A stretch of DNA of 64,000 bases from the NCBI RefSeq assembly GCF_006517175.1, contig NZ_CP041186.1, positions 5,359,074-5,423,073 of the forward strand, in the 5' to 3' direction. The notes under the pieces are model-generated. The model was not told the DNA's origin. It searched no databases and saw only the letters and a list, made by a program, of their open reading frames with translations. The position numbers were made by a program, and so were the translations under genes. Positions 1 to 8,244 of this stretch are shown one piece after another; positions within the stretch are counted from its first letter, which is position 1; the number at the start of each line of letters is the position of its first letter. This DNA is from Persicimonas caeni. GTDB lineage: Bacteria > Myxococcota_A > Bradymonadia > Bradymonadales > Bradymonadaceae.

Positions 1-572
1 GCATTGGCCTCGGATTGTATGCCGGACTGCTCTCCAGCGAGCCGTTCTACTACTACTATCCGGTGGGCCTGCGCGGCTCGTATTTCTTCAATAACTTCCT
101 GGGAATCGAGGTCGAGGGCTCGTTCATGGACGCCCCGGGCGTCCTGACCCACGACACCGAGTTGACCGACTTTCTCGAGATCGCTCGAGAGGACTCGTTC
201 GACAAGGCGATCGACACCGAGGATCGGTTTTTGTGGCGAGCCAACGTGCTGCTGACCTGGCACCCGCTATACGGCAAGCTGGCGTTTTTGCAGCGCAAGC
301 TGACGCATTTCGATTTCAACCTCGCCCTCGGTGCCGGGCTGGTCGGCGTCGACCGTCCGGACGATCTTCGCCAGGACCACAGTTCGTCGGTGGCTCCGGA
401 GCTCGTCTTCGGCGGCGGCATCCAGTTCTTCGCCACCCACGACATCGTGCTGCGCCTCGAAGGTCGCGGCTATGTCTACCAGGGAGCCAAGACGCCCTCG
501 AACGAAGATAGCTTCGTCAAGCAGCTGCAGGTCCCCACCGAGTTTCTGCTCGGTGCGTCGTACATGTTCTGA
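1..572 (+). CDS. Outer-membrane beta-barrel protein, C-terminal part (GltA/GltB-like)
   Basis: Partial gene: the frame is open through the left edge of the window, so the start lies outside. The visible ~190 residues show alternating short amphipathic strands (for example GLRGSYFF, NVLLTWHPLYG, FNLALGAGLVGV, IVLRLEGRGYVY, FLLGASYMF) and end in an aromatic residue (…YMF), typical of an outer-membrane barrel inserted by the BAM machinery. The next gene is a GltC-like TPR protein, and in Myxococcus xanthus gltA/gltB encode barrels beside gltC, so a role as outer-membrane part of a gliding-type complex is likely. That assignment rests mainly on context; any small beta-barrel porin-like protein is an alternative. 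Confidence 0.6.
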   Translation, partial: IGLGLYAGLLSSEPFYYYYPVGLRGSYFFNNFLGIEVEGSFMDAPGVLTHDTELTDFLEIAREDSFDKAIDTEDRFLWRANVLLTWHPLYGKLAFLQRKLTHFDFNLALGAGLVGVDRPDDLRQDHSSSVAPELVFGGGIQFFATHDIVLRLEGRGYVYQGAKTPSNEDSFVKQLQVPTEFLLGASYMF

Positions 573-672
573 GAGAACCCCATTCGCCGGCCACCATCGG
601 TCGGCGCCGTTGATACTCGTGCCGCACTCGTCGCCTATGGCGGCGGGTGGCTGTACCTAACGCAAGTCGGGA

Positions 673-2646
673 ATGATGTTTATGCGATCGCAGATTCAGA
701 AAGCTGAGACCGGACGGGCCGTTCGTCGGCGGTTTCGCCTTCTCAAGCGCGTGCTGATGTGCCTTCTGGTCGCGGCCATGTGGACCGCTCCGGTGAGCAG
801 CGCGCACGCGCTCGACAAAAACCAGATCATCCAGATGAGCAAGCTCGGGATGGAGACCAATGCCATCAAGGGCGCCATCGATGGTGCTGGCAGCGAGCTC
901 AAGCTCAGCCCCGAAGAGGTTGGCGAGCTGCGCGCGGCGGGTGTCGATGAAGAGGTCATCAAGTACCTCGAGGCGACCGGCCATGTCGAAGGCGGCGATG
1001 AAGCCGACGGCGGCGAAGAGGCTCCGGCCCCGGCCGACGACGAGGCCAGCGGACCGGCTCCGGCTCCTGCTCCCGGCGAGGAAGAGGAGTCCAAGGAGTA
1101 CACCGAGGAGGAGCTCGAGAAGCTCGCCGAGGAAAAGGCCAAGGAGATCAACGAGGAGAAGAAGGCCGAAGAGGCGCGTCAGCGCAAGATTCAGGCCGAA
1201 GCTCGCAAGCTCCCACAGGCCAAGCGCGCGGTCGAAAGCGGCGACAACATGTCCGCCGCCAAGACCTACCTGAAGTTCCTGTCGCTCAACCCCGATCCGG
1301 AGGGCGACGACTTCTACGCAGCCAAGTTCGGCTTGGCCAAGGCGCTGTACCAGGAAGGCATCTTGTCGGGAGCGGCTAACCCGCTGCTCGACGTGATCAT
1401 GGCCGGCGCCCAGCGCCCGCACTTCAAAGAAGCCTTCTACATGCTCGAGGAGCTCACCAAGCGCATCGGCTTCCAGCCGCCGCTTCTCGAGGAGATGACC
1501 AAGTTCTACGTCGGCGACATGAACGCCAAGTTCAAGAACGACTTCCACTACTATCTCGGGAAGTTCTTCTTCGACTACGGCCGTGGCGACCTGGCGATCG
1601 AATATCTGGACAAAGTCGAAAAGGGTGCCGCCGATTATCCCGAGGCGCTGTACCTGAAAGGCGTCGCGCAGCTCGAGCAGCAGAAGCAGGGTGAAGCCCT
1701 CAAGAACTTCGAGCGCGCCATCGTCGCCGGTGAGCAGGAGCCGGGCGGTAACGAGGAGATCTTGCAGCTGGGCTACATGGCTCTGGCTCGTGTCTTCTAC
1801 GAGGTCGGCTACTACGACGTCGCGCTGTACTACTATCAGAAGATTCCGTCCAAATCGGCTCGCAACGCCTCGGCGACCTTCGAGACCGCTTGGACGTACT
1901 TCATGAAGAACGACTACAAGCGTGCCCTGGGTACCTTCCACACGCTGCACAGTCCGTACTACTCGGAGTGGTACTTCCCCGACCTCTACATCCTGGAGTC
2001 GGCGGTCTACCTGAACCTGTGCCAATTCGACAAAAGTAAAGAGGCGCTGGCTAAGTTCCAGCAGACCTACCTCGACAAGCGCCCGGTGCTCGAGAAGTTC
2101 CTGCAGGAGACGACCGAGCCGAAGGCCTACTGGACCGCGCTCACGGGTATCTACCAGAAAGACAAGCCCAAGGCCGCGCGCAACCTGCCGCCGATGTTCG
2201 CCAACGCGGTGCTCGACGAACTCGAGTTTTACAACGTCTACGGTGTCATCCAGACGCTCAAAAAGGAGCGCGACGCGCTCAAGCAGAACGTCTCGGCACT
2301 CGGCGAGTTCGGCCAGCAGGTGCTCGGCAGCGTGGAGAGTCAACTCGACACCAAGATTGAAGAGGGCGGCATCCTCGTCCAGCAGAAGCTCAGCGAGGTC
2401 AACAAAGAGCTGCAGGACTGGGACCTCAAAGCGACCCAGATTTCGTTCGACATTGGCAGCGAAGAGGAAGCCCAACTCGAGCGTCGTCTTCGCAACCAGA
2501 GCGTCGAGGAAGAAGGCGTCGAGCAGGGCACCACGTTGCTCATCGTCGCCGACGACTTCACCCCGTGGCCTTTCGAAGGTGAGTACTGGGCTGACGAGGT
2601 CACCAACTACCGCAGCCGACTGCGTTCGAGCTGCAGCGCGGAGTAA
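673..2646 (+). CDS. Exported TPR protein, GltC-like (gliding motility)
   Basis: 657 residues, close to the size of M. xanthus GltC. A basic N-terminus (RRRFRLLKR) and a hydrophobic stretch ending SSAHA (about residues 23-47) form a signal peptide. Residues ~48-105 make a small helical domain (DKNQIIQMSKLG…), followed by an Ala/Pro/Glu-rich linker and a charged helix (~140-190). TPR-like helical pairs fill ~190-520 (for example YLKGVAQLEQQKQGEALKNF). The C-terminal ~100 residues are coiled-coil-like. It is preceded by an outer-membrane barrel and followed by a GltD-like giant TPR protein. Probably a periplasmic scaffold of the Glt/Agl gliding complex. Several Met codons cluster at the start (MMFM), so the exact start is uncertain by a few codons. 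Confidence 0.7.
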   Translation: MMFMRSQIQKAETGRAVRRRFRLLKRVLMCLLVAAMWTAPVSSAHALDKNQIIQMSKLGMETNAIKGAIDGAGSELKLSPEEVGELRAAGVDEEVIKYLEATGHVEGGDEADGGEEAPAPADDEASGPAPAPAPGEEEESKEYTEEELEKLAEEKAKEINEEKKAEEARQRKIQAEARKLPQAKRAVESGDNMSAAKTYLKFLSLNPDPEGDDFYAAKFGLAKALYQEGILSGAANPLLDVIMAGAQRPHFKEAFYMLEELTKRIGFQPPLLEEMTKFYVGDMNAKFKNDFHYYLGKFFFDYGRGDLAIEYLDKVEKGAADYPEALYLKGVAQLEQQKQGEALKNFERAIVAGEQEPGGNEEILQLGYMALARVFYEVGYYDVALYYYQKIPSKSARNASATFETAWTYFMKNDYKRALGTFHTLHSPYYSEWYFPDLYILESAVYLNLCQFDKSKEALAKFQQTYLDKRPVLEKFLQETTEPKAYWTALTGIYQKDKPKAARNLPPMFANAVLDELEFYNVYGVIQTLKKERDALKQNVSALGEFGQQVLGSVESQLDTKIEEGGILVQQKLSEVNKELQDWDLKATQISFDIGSEEEAQLERRLRNQSVEEEGVEQGTTLLIVADDFTPWPFEGEYWADEVTNYRSRLRSSCSAE

Positions 2647-2668
2647 GGTGGGTTAGCAGACTCCACTT

Positions 2669-2710
2669 GCGCCAAACCCCCGTCGGACGTCGTTCAACGG
2701 GGGTTGGCGC
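2669..2710 (+). terminator. Stem-loop between the gltC-like and gltD-like genes
   Basis: The arms GCGCCAAACCCCCGT (2669-2683) and AACGGGGGTTGGCGC (2696-2710) pair over about 14 bp with one bulged A and a 12-nt loop. No T-run follows, so this is a weak intrinsic terminator at best. It may reduce read-through or mark a processing site between two genes of the same cluster. Confidence 0.5.
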
Positions 2711-2863
2711 GTGCAGGAACAACATTTCGGAATCGGGCTGCTGCTCAAGGTGTTTCCGAGATGAACATACAGAGAAACCAGAAACCGCAGCGACGACAGG
2801 AACCTTACGTCGTGGGCGTGGTCTAACTGGAACGAGTAGCCAAGGCTCCAAGTGTATAGAGCG

Positions 2864-5800
2864 ATGAATTATAGAAAAACCATCAAGCGTACGATCTGCC
2901 TCGCATGTGTGGCGGCTGTTACCGGCCTCGCCGGCCCGGCCTTCACCCAGGACGTCTCCAAAGGCCCGCGCAAAGAAGCGGTCTCGAAAGACACCAAGGA
3001 AGAGGCGTCCAAGCGTGCGGAGGAACTCTCCAAGCGTCTCGACCAGGACCGCACGAAGAAGGACGGCGGACCCAAGGGGCCTGGTAAAAGCCTCGAGGAG
3101 TTCCAGGACGAGCAGCAACAGATGACGCCCGAGCAGATCGATGCGCTCAAGCGCAAGATCGAGGCGAAGAACCGCAAGCTCATCAGCCAGCTCGACAAGC
3201 TCATCCAAAATGATCCGTACAACGAGCAAAAGCCTTCCTGGATGTTCCAGAAGGCCGAGCGGATGTGGAAGCTGCGCAACATGGAGTACCTGCGCGCTCG
3301 CGCTCAGTACAACCAGTGCTTGGCCGCCTCCGATCAGGGCACGGCCGGCGACTGTGAAGAGCCGCAGCCCGAGTATGGCGAGGCTCAAGAGATCTACAAA
3401 GAGATCTTGACCCAGTATCCCGACTACGCTCGCCTCGACGAGGTCATCTTCCGTCTCGGAAGTGGCTTGATCGAAGCCGACAAGGGCGCCCAGGCGGTCA
3501 GCTACTTGCAGCGTTTGGTCAAGAACTACCCGAACTCGAAGTACCAGCCGGACGCGAACCTCGCGCTGGCCGAGTTCTTCTTCAAAAAGGAGATGCTCGG
3601 AGCCGCGCGCGACAAGTACCAGGCGGTGCTCAAGCACAAGAACAACGACAACTACGACTTCGCGCTCTACAAGCTCGGCTGGGTCTTCTACAACCAGGGC
3701 GAGTACCAGAAGAGTGTCGACACCTTCAAAAGCGTCGTCGAGCGCACCAACGAGAAGCTCGGTTTCCAAAACCAGGCGATCAACGACCTGGTCGTGGCCT
3801 ACGCCGAGATCCCGGACGGCTGGAAAAAAGTCCGCGAGTACTTCCTGAAGAAGCGTGACCTGGAGTTCACCTACAAGAAGCTCGGCCAGATGGCCGGCCT
3901 CTATGAGGGGCAGGGTAAGGACGATCAAGCGATCGCCATCTACGAGTACTTCATTAAAGAGCGACCCAACCACAAGAATATCCCCGAGTGGATGGAGTCG
4001 ATCATCGTCGCCAAGAAGAAGATCAACGACTTCGAGGATCTCGAAAAGACGATGACCACCTATGTCTCCTACCTCGACCCGGATGGAACCTGGGCGAAGA
4101 AGAACAAGGAGAACAAAGGTGCGCTTCACAACGCCGGGATGCTCTCCCAGGCGTCGCTGGCCTTCCTTGCGAACACCTATCACCGCAAGGCCCAGAAGCA
4201 CGACACCACCGAGGACTACCAGGCAGCGGTCAAGTACTACACCGAGTTCATCGAGCGGTTCCCGACGGCGCCGTACTCGTTCGACATGAACTTCTTCGTC
4301 GCCGACATCTACCTTCTCGAGCTCAAGAACTACGAGAAGGCCGGCGAGTACTACCAGAAGGTCGTCAACCTCTATAAGGACGACAAGACGCCCAAAGACG
4401 CCAAGAAAGAGGACGTCGAGGCGATCGTCAAAGACTCGGCCTACGGTGTGGTCAACGCCTACAACGAGCTGGTCAAAAAGCACCACGAGGACAGCATCCT
4501 CGTCGAGATGGCCAAGTACCAGGAAGAGCACGGCGACCGAGAGTTCAAAAAGGACACGGTCGACTCGACCACCGAGTCGAAGCCGAATCCGAAGGTCGAC
4601 CTGCTCAAGTACGAGAAAGGCTTCGTGGAAGCCTCCGACCAGTACTCGGAGATGTACCCCGACGACGAGATTACCCCGACGATCGACTACGTCGCCGCCG
4701 AGGTCTACAAGGCGCGCGGCCACTACGACAAGTGTGTGCCGCGTTACGAGAACATCATCGAGAACGCTCCCAAGCACCGCTACGCCAGCTACGCCGGCGG
4801 AAGTCTCTTGGTGGCCAACTACGTGCTCAAGAACTGGGACGAGGTCGAGAAGTGGGCGCGCTACATGATGGAAAAGAAGATTTTCCACGTGACGCCCAAG
4901 GAAGACCTCAAGCAGGCAATCGCCCTGGCGATCAACGAGCGCGCCAAAGAGCTCAAGGAAGCAAAGAACTTCGACAAAGCGACCGCCGAGCTGCTGCGAC
5001 TGGCTGAGGAGTTCCCCAAGTCGGACCTGGCGCCGGGCGCCCTGTTCAACGCCGGCGCCATCTACGAGGCCGGCGAGCAGACCAACAAGGCTGTGGAGGT
5101 CTACGAGCGCGTCGTCAAAGATTACCCCAAGAGCCTGCAGGCTCCCGAGGCGCTGTTCGTCATGGGCGCGATCTACAAGACGCGCGCCGACTTCACCACC
5201 GCCGCCGATTACTTCGCCCGCATGGGCTCGACGGCCAAGTACAAGAACGCCGAGGGTGACGAGGTCGAGTACCGCGACCACCCCAAGGCTGCCAGCGCCG
5301 TCTACAACGCTGCGTTCCTGCGCGAGAACATGGAGCAGTGGGACAAGGCGATCGAGACCTACGACAAGTACGTGAAGCTCTACTCGGACCGCGAGGAAGA
5401 GAAAGAGCAGGTCAAGAAGGTCAAGCGCGTGCTTCCGTACCTCGAGATGGAAAAAGAGGACTGGAAAGCCGCTCTCGACCGCTTCAAAGACTACGCCAAG
5501 CTCGACAGCGTCGAGAAGAAAGAACACGTCATGCTCAACAGCGAGATGGGCGTCTTGGTCGAGAAGATCGAAGGCCGTCGCTGGGAGAAAGAGTCCAACG
5601 ACTACTTCGACAAGGCGCTCGAGACGTGGAAGTCGCTCGAGGAGAAGGAGCAGAAGCAGATGCGCTACTACGCCGCGCAGGCTCGCTTCCGCCAGGCCGA
5701 GCGTATCTACAATGAGTTCAAAGAGGTCAAACTGCAGTTCCCGATGAACAAACTGGTCAAGGGAATGCAGAAGAAAGGTCAGCTCGAGCAGGATGCCGAG

Positions 5801-6322
5801 AAGATCTACAAAGAGGTCATCGAGATGGGCAGCAAGAAGTGGCTGGCTGCCGGTGCGTATCGCATCGGTCAGATGTACCGCGACTTCGCCGACCAGCTCG
5901 AGAACCTGCCGATTCCCGAAGGCCTGACCGAGCGTCAGCGCATGGACTACGAGTTCACCCTTCAGGACCGCATCATGCCCCTGAAGGACAAGGCGCTGGG
6001 CGCCTTCCAGTACGCCGTCAAGTTGGCCCTCGAGGCCCAGGCGTACAACGAGTGGTCCAAAAAGTCGGCCGAGCAGATCGCCAGCATGGAGCCGGACACC
6101 TATCCGATCCAGGAGCAGCAAAACGTCGAGACCGAGCACGGACGCATCAACTTCTTCGTGCCCAAGCCGCTGACCGACCTCGAGGCGATCGCCGAGCGCG
6201 TCAAAGAGCGCAAGGCGGCCCAGCCCGAGCCGCAGCCGGCTCCGGGCGAGACCGGCCCGGACGGCGCTCCCGCAAAGGACGCGCCCGAAGGTGAAGCCGA
6301 CGCTCCGCAGGCAAAGAAGTAA
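2864..6322 (+). CDS. gltD: Giant exported TPR protein, GltD/AgmU-like
   Basis: 1152 residues from the ATG chosen here; an in-frame GTG four codons upstream is the alternative. A signal peptide covers about residues 1-30 (…AAVTGLAGPAFTQ). A charged helical segment follows to ~130, then TPR-like repeats run almost to the end (for example IFRLGSGLIEADKGAQAVSY, LYKLGWVFYNQGEYQKSV, ALFVMGAIYKTRADFTTA). The last ~45 residues are Pro/Glu/Ala-rich and probably disordered. The size, repeat content and position directly before a TPR lipoprotein (GltE/AglT-like) match M. xanthus AgmU/GltD, a periplasmic gliding protein with many TPRs. Expected role: periplasmic scaffold linking inner- and outer-membrane parts. 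A generic TPR envelope protein is possible, but the ordered neighbours argue for Glt. Confidence 0.75.
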   Translation: MNYRKTIKRTICLACVAAVTGLAGPAFTQDVSKGPRKEAVSKDTKEEASKRAEELSKRLDQDRTKKDGGPKGPGKSLEEFQDEQQQMTPEQIDALKRKIEAKNRKLISQLDKLIQNDPYNEQKPSWMFQKAERMWKLRNMEYLRARAQYNQCLAASDQGTAGDCEEPQPEYGEAQEIYKEILTQYPDYARLDEVIFRLGSGLIEADKGAQAVSYLQRLVKNYPNSKYQPDANLALAEFFFKKEMLGAARDKYQAVLKHKNNDNYDFALYKLGWVFYNQGEYQKSVDTFKSVVERTNEKLGFQNQAINDLVVAYAEIPDGWKKVREYFLKKRDLEFTYKKLGQMAGLYEGQGKDDQAIAIYEYFIKERPNHKNIPEWMESIIVAKKKINDFEDLEKTMTTYVSYLDPDGTWAKKNKENKGALHNAGMLSQASLAFLANTYHRKAQKHDTTEDYQAAVKYYTEFIERFPTAPYSFDMNFFVADIYLLELKNYEKAGEYYQKVVNLYKDDKTPKDAKKEDVEAIVKDSAYGVVNAYNELVKKHHEDSILVEMAKYQEEHGDREFKKDTVDSTTESKPNPKVDLLKYEKGFVEASDQYSEMYPDDEITPTIDYVAAEVYKARGHYDKCVPRYENIIENAPKHRYASYAGGSLLVANYVLKNWDEVEKWARYMMEKKIFHVTPKEDLKQAIALAINERAKELKEAKNFDKATAELLRLAEEFPKSDLAPGALFNAGAIYEAGEQTNKAVEVYERVVKDYPKSLQAPEALFVMGAIYKTRADFTTAADYFARMGSTAKYKNAEGDEVEYRDHPKAASAVYNAAFLRENMEQWDKAIETYDKYVKLYSDREEEKEQVKKVKRVLPYLEMEKEDWKAALDRFKDYAKLDSVEKKEHVMLNSEMGVLVEKIEGRRWEKESNDYFDKALETWKSLEEKEQKQMRYYAAQARFRQAERIYNEFKEVKLQFPMNKLVKGMQKKGQLEQDAEKIYKEVIEMGSKKWLAAGAYRIGQMYRDFADQLENLPIPEGLTERQRMDYEFTLQDRIMPLKDKALGAFQYAVKLALEAQAYNEWSKKSAEQIASMEPDTYPIQEQQNVETEHGRINFFVPKPLTDLEAIAERVKERKAAQPEPQPAPGETGPDGAPAKDAPEGEADAPQAKK

Positions 6323-6408
6323 GGATACTGGCTCGAAGACGCCGCGCGGCGTAGCCTCGCTCGAGGAGCCAAGGCAAGCCGCCGCGCTCAGTCATAGATC
6401 ATTGAGAG

Positions 6409-7767
6409 ATGGGAAACACACCCATGAAGATGTTGCTACAATCCAAGAGTCGCCTTCTCCCGAAACTTCTGGTGCTCGTCTTTGCCGCGACCCAGATGTG
6501 GGCCTGCTCGACGAGCAAGCCCAAAGAGGACAAGAAGGTCGAGGAAGTCCAAAAGGCTCAGGCCGAAGTGCTCGCTGAAGAGATGGGCATGGACGTCGAG
6601 ACGGTCAAGACCTTCCAGAAGGCCCTGGCTGAACTCCAGAAGACCAAGCCCGACGTCGCCAAGGCGGAAGAGCTTTTGGTCAGCGTGCTCGAAGCCGAGC
6701 CGGACTTCGCCGAAGCCCACTACAACCTGGGCGTGCTGTACTCGAACGCGCTTCGTTACGACGAGGCGACCGAGCATCTCGAGAAAGCCCGCGAGATCGA
6801 GCCCGAAGAGCTCGACCACACGGTCGCTCTGGCGCAGGCTTATGCCGTCACCGAGAAGTACGACAAGGCCCAGACGCTCTTTGAAGAGGTCGTGGCTCGC
6901 CAGCCCAAGAACCTGACCGCCAAGAACAACCTGGCGGTCCTGGCGCTCAAAGCCGGCGACGACAAGAAGGCTATGGAGTACGTGCGTGACGTGCTTCGCG
7001 AAGACTACGAGAACGTCGGCGCGCTGAGCACGCTGGGCCTGATCAACAAAAAGCGAGAGAATATCTCGCTGGCCAAGTTCGCGCTCAAAGAGGCGATCAA
7101 GCTGTCGAAGGACAACCCGGATCCCGATCTGCACAACAACCTGGGTCTGGTCTACATGATGGAAGACGACGTGCCCAACGCCGTCGAGCAGTTCGAGAAG
7201 GCCAACAAGGCCGGCCCGAACTACTTGGAGAGTCGGCTGAACCTGGGCGCCATCCTCATCGAGTATTTGGCCTACGAGCGCGCCTCTACGCAGTTTGCCG
7301 AGGCCGTGCGCATCGCGCCGCAGCACTGTGTGGCGCGCCTGGGTAAGGCGGCCGCAGACTACGGGTTCGGTTCGACGGGCAACGCCGATGCGAACAAAGC
7401 TTCGGCCGAGAACTTCGAATACTACCTCGACAATTGCAAAGCGGACGACCTGTCGAGCCACGAGCGTCTGGCGAAGCTCTATGAGACGAAGCTGGGCGAT
7501 CCGGCCAAGGCCGCCAAGCATTACCGCAAGCTGGCGACGCTGACCGAGGACGAAGAGAAGAAGAACTTCTACAAGGCGATGGCGAACACCATGGAGAGCC
7601 AGGCCAATCCTCAGCAGCAAAAGGCGCCCGAGCAGCAGGCTGAAGACGAGACCGAGCCTGCAGAAGGCGAGGGCGACGAGGCCGGCACCGAAGAAGGTGA
7701 GGACGTGGGCGCCGAGGATGTCGATGGTGAAACCACCGCCGACGCCGAAGCCGTCGAGTCCGAATAG
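6409..7767 (+). CDS. gltE: TPR lipoprotein, GltE/AglT-like
   Basis: 452 residues. The signal sequence ends in a lipobox-like segment (TQMWAC), so Cys ~33 is probably lipidated and the protein anchored in a membrane. TPR motifs occupy ~residues 60-390 (AHYNLGVLYSNALRYDEA, LHNNLGLVYMMEDDVPNA). An acidic tail (~405-452) is low complexity. A second Met codon five codons in (ATG at 6424) is an alternative start. In M. xanthus AglT/GltE is an outer-membrane-associated TPR protein encoded just after AgmU/GltD, the same order as here. It probably interacts with the preceding TPR scaffold and the outer-membrane barrel. Assignment by architecture and order, not by alignment. Confidence 0.72.
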   Translation: MGNTPMKMLLQSKSRLLPKLLVLVFAATQMWACSTSKPKEDKKVEEVQKAQAEVLAEEMGMDVETVKTFQKALAELQKTKPDVAKAEELLVSVLEAEPDFAEAHYNLGVLYSNALRYDEATEHLEKAREIEPEELDHTVALAQAYAVTEKYDKAQTLFEEVVARQPKNLTAKNNLAVLALKAGDDKKAMEYVRDVLREDYENVGALSTLGLINKKRENISLAKFALKEAIKLSKDNPDPDLHNNLGLVYMMEDDVPNAVEQFEKANKAGPNYLESRLNLGAILIEYLAYERASTQFAEAVRIAPQHCVARLGKAAADYGFGSTGNADANKASAENFEYYLDNCKADDLSSHERLAKLYETKLGDPAKAAKHYRKLATLTEDEEKKNFYKAMANTMESQANPQQQKAPEQQAEDETEPAEGEGDEAGTEEGEDVGAEDVDGETTADAEAVESE

Positions 7768-7815
7768 AGCCACGAAGGTTCTCAGCGCGGCAGGTGAGCA
7801 AGACTCACCGCCGCG

Positions 7816-7845
7816 TTGACGCTCTGCGTGACCCTCTGCTATTTT
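7816..7845 (+). promoter_or_regulatory. Candidate sigma-70 promoter before the gltF-like gene
   Basis: TTGACG (7816-7821), an 18-bp spacer, then TATTTT (7840-7845), about 36 nt upstream of the ATG at 7882. A clear Shine-Dalgarno (AGGAGA, about 7870-7875) follows. The site would allow the last two genes of the block to be expressed apart from gltC-D-E. Confidence 0.5.
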
Positions 7846-7881
7846 TGTCTAGGCTTAATTCCAAGCTACAGGAGAAAGACC

Positions 7882-8139
7882 ATGCGCAGAATGATTGGGT
7901 TGTTCATCGCCCTGGCATTCGTGCTCAGCAGCGCGAGCGCTTTCGCACAAGACGAGGGCGGCGATACGCGCTCGAAGTTCTATAACTTCGACGACATGCT
8001 CGTCGACGGCCAGCTCAAGACGCCGGACCTGATTAAAAACCAGGCCCGCGGCAAGGCCCAGTTCGAGCGTCTGCTCAACCTCAAAAAGAGCTTCATGCCC
8101 AAGATCAAGGAGTCGACCGAAGAGGCCGCACTCCAGTAG
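7882..8139 (+). CDS. Small exported protein, GltF-like by position
   Basis: 85 residues. The start is fixed by AGGAGA 6 nt upstream. A signal peptide (MRRMIGLFIALAFVL…ASAFA) is followed by ~63 mature residues rich in charged amino acids, with a conserved-looking core (YNFDDMLVDGQLKTPDLI) ending in a Lys-rich helix. There are no cysteines or transmembrane segments after the signal, so it is probably periplasmic. It lies between the AglT/GltE-like lipoprotein and the AgmX/GltJ-like protein, where M. xanthus has the small gltF gene. I assign it as GltF-like by size and position only; the short sequence gives no independent proof. Confidence 0.5.
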   Translation: MRRMIGLFIALAFVLSSASAFAQDEGGDTRSKFYNFDDMLVDGQLKTPDLIKNQARGKAQFERLLNLKKSFMPKIKESTEEAALQ

Positions 8140-8244
8140 TAAGCTGCAGACGGGGCGGCCACCGCGTTCGTACGGGGTGGCCACCCGATGCATGCCACCA
8201 GCCACACGCTCAGAATCCATACTCCGGACAGGAGTCACATCACG

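Noticed and set aside
2600-6139. Very long open frame on the minus strand opposite the GltD-like gene
   Set aside because: It mirrors the codon pattern of a GC-rich gene; its translation is Leu/Val/Asp/Gly/Arg-rich with no domain, signal peptide or SD, while the plus-strand protein has clear TPR repeats. The same applies to minus-strand frames at 39066-42638, 54439-57420, 58108-60648 and 61545-63950 and the plus-strand frame at 43422-45242.
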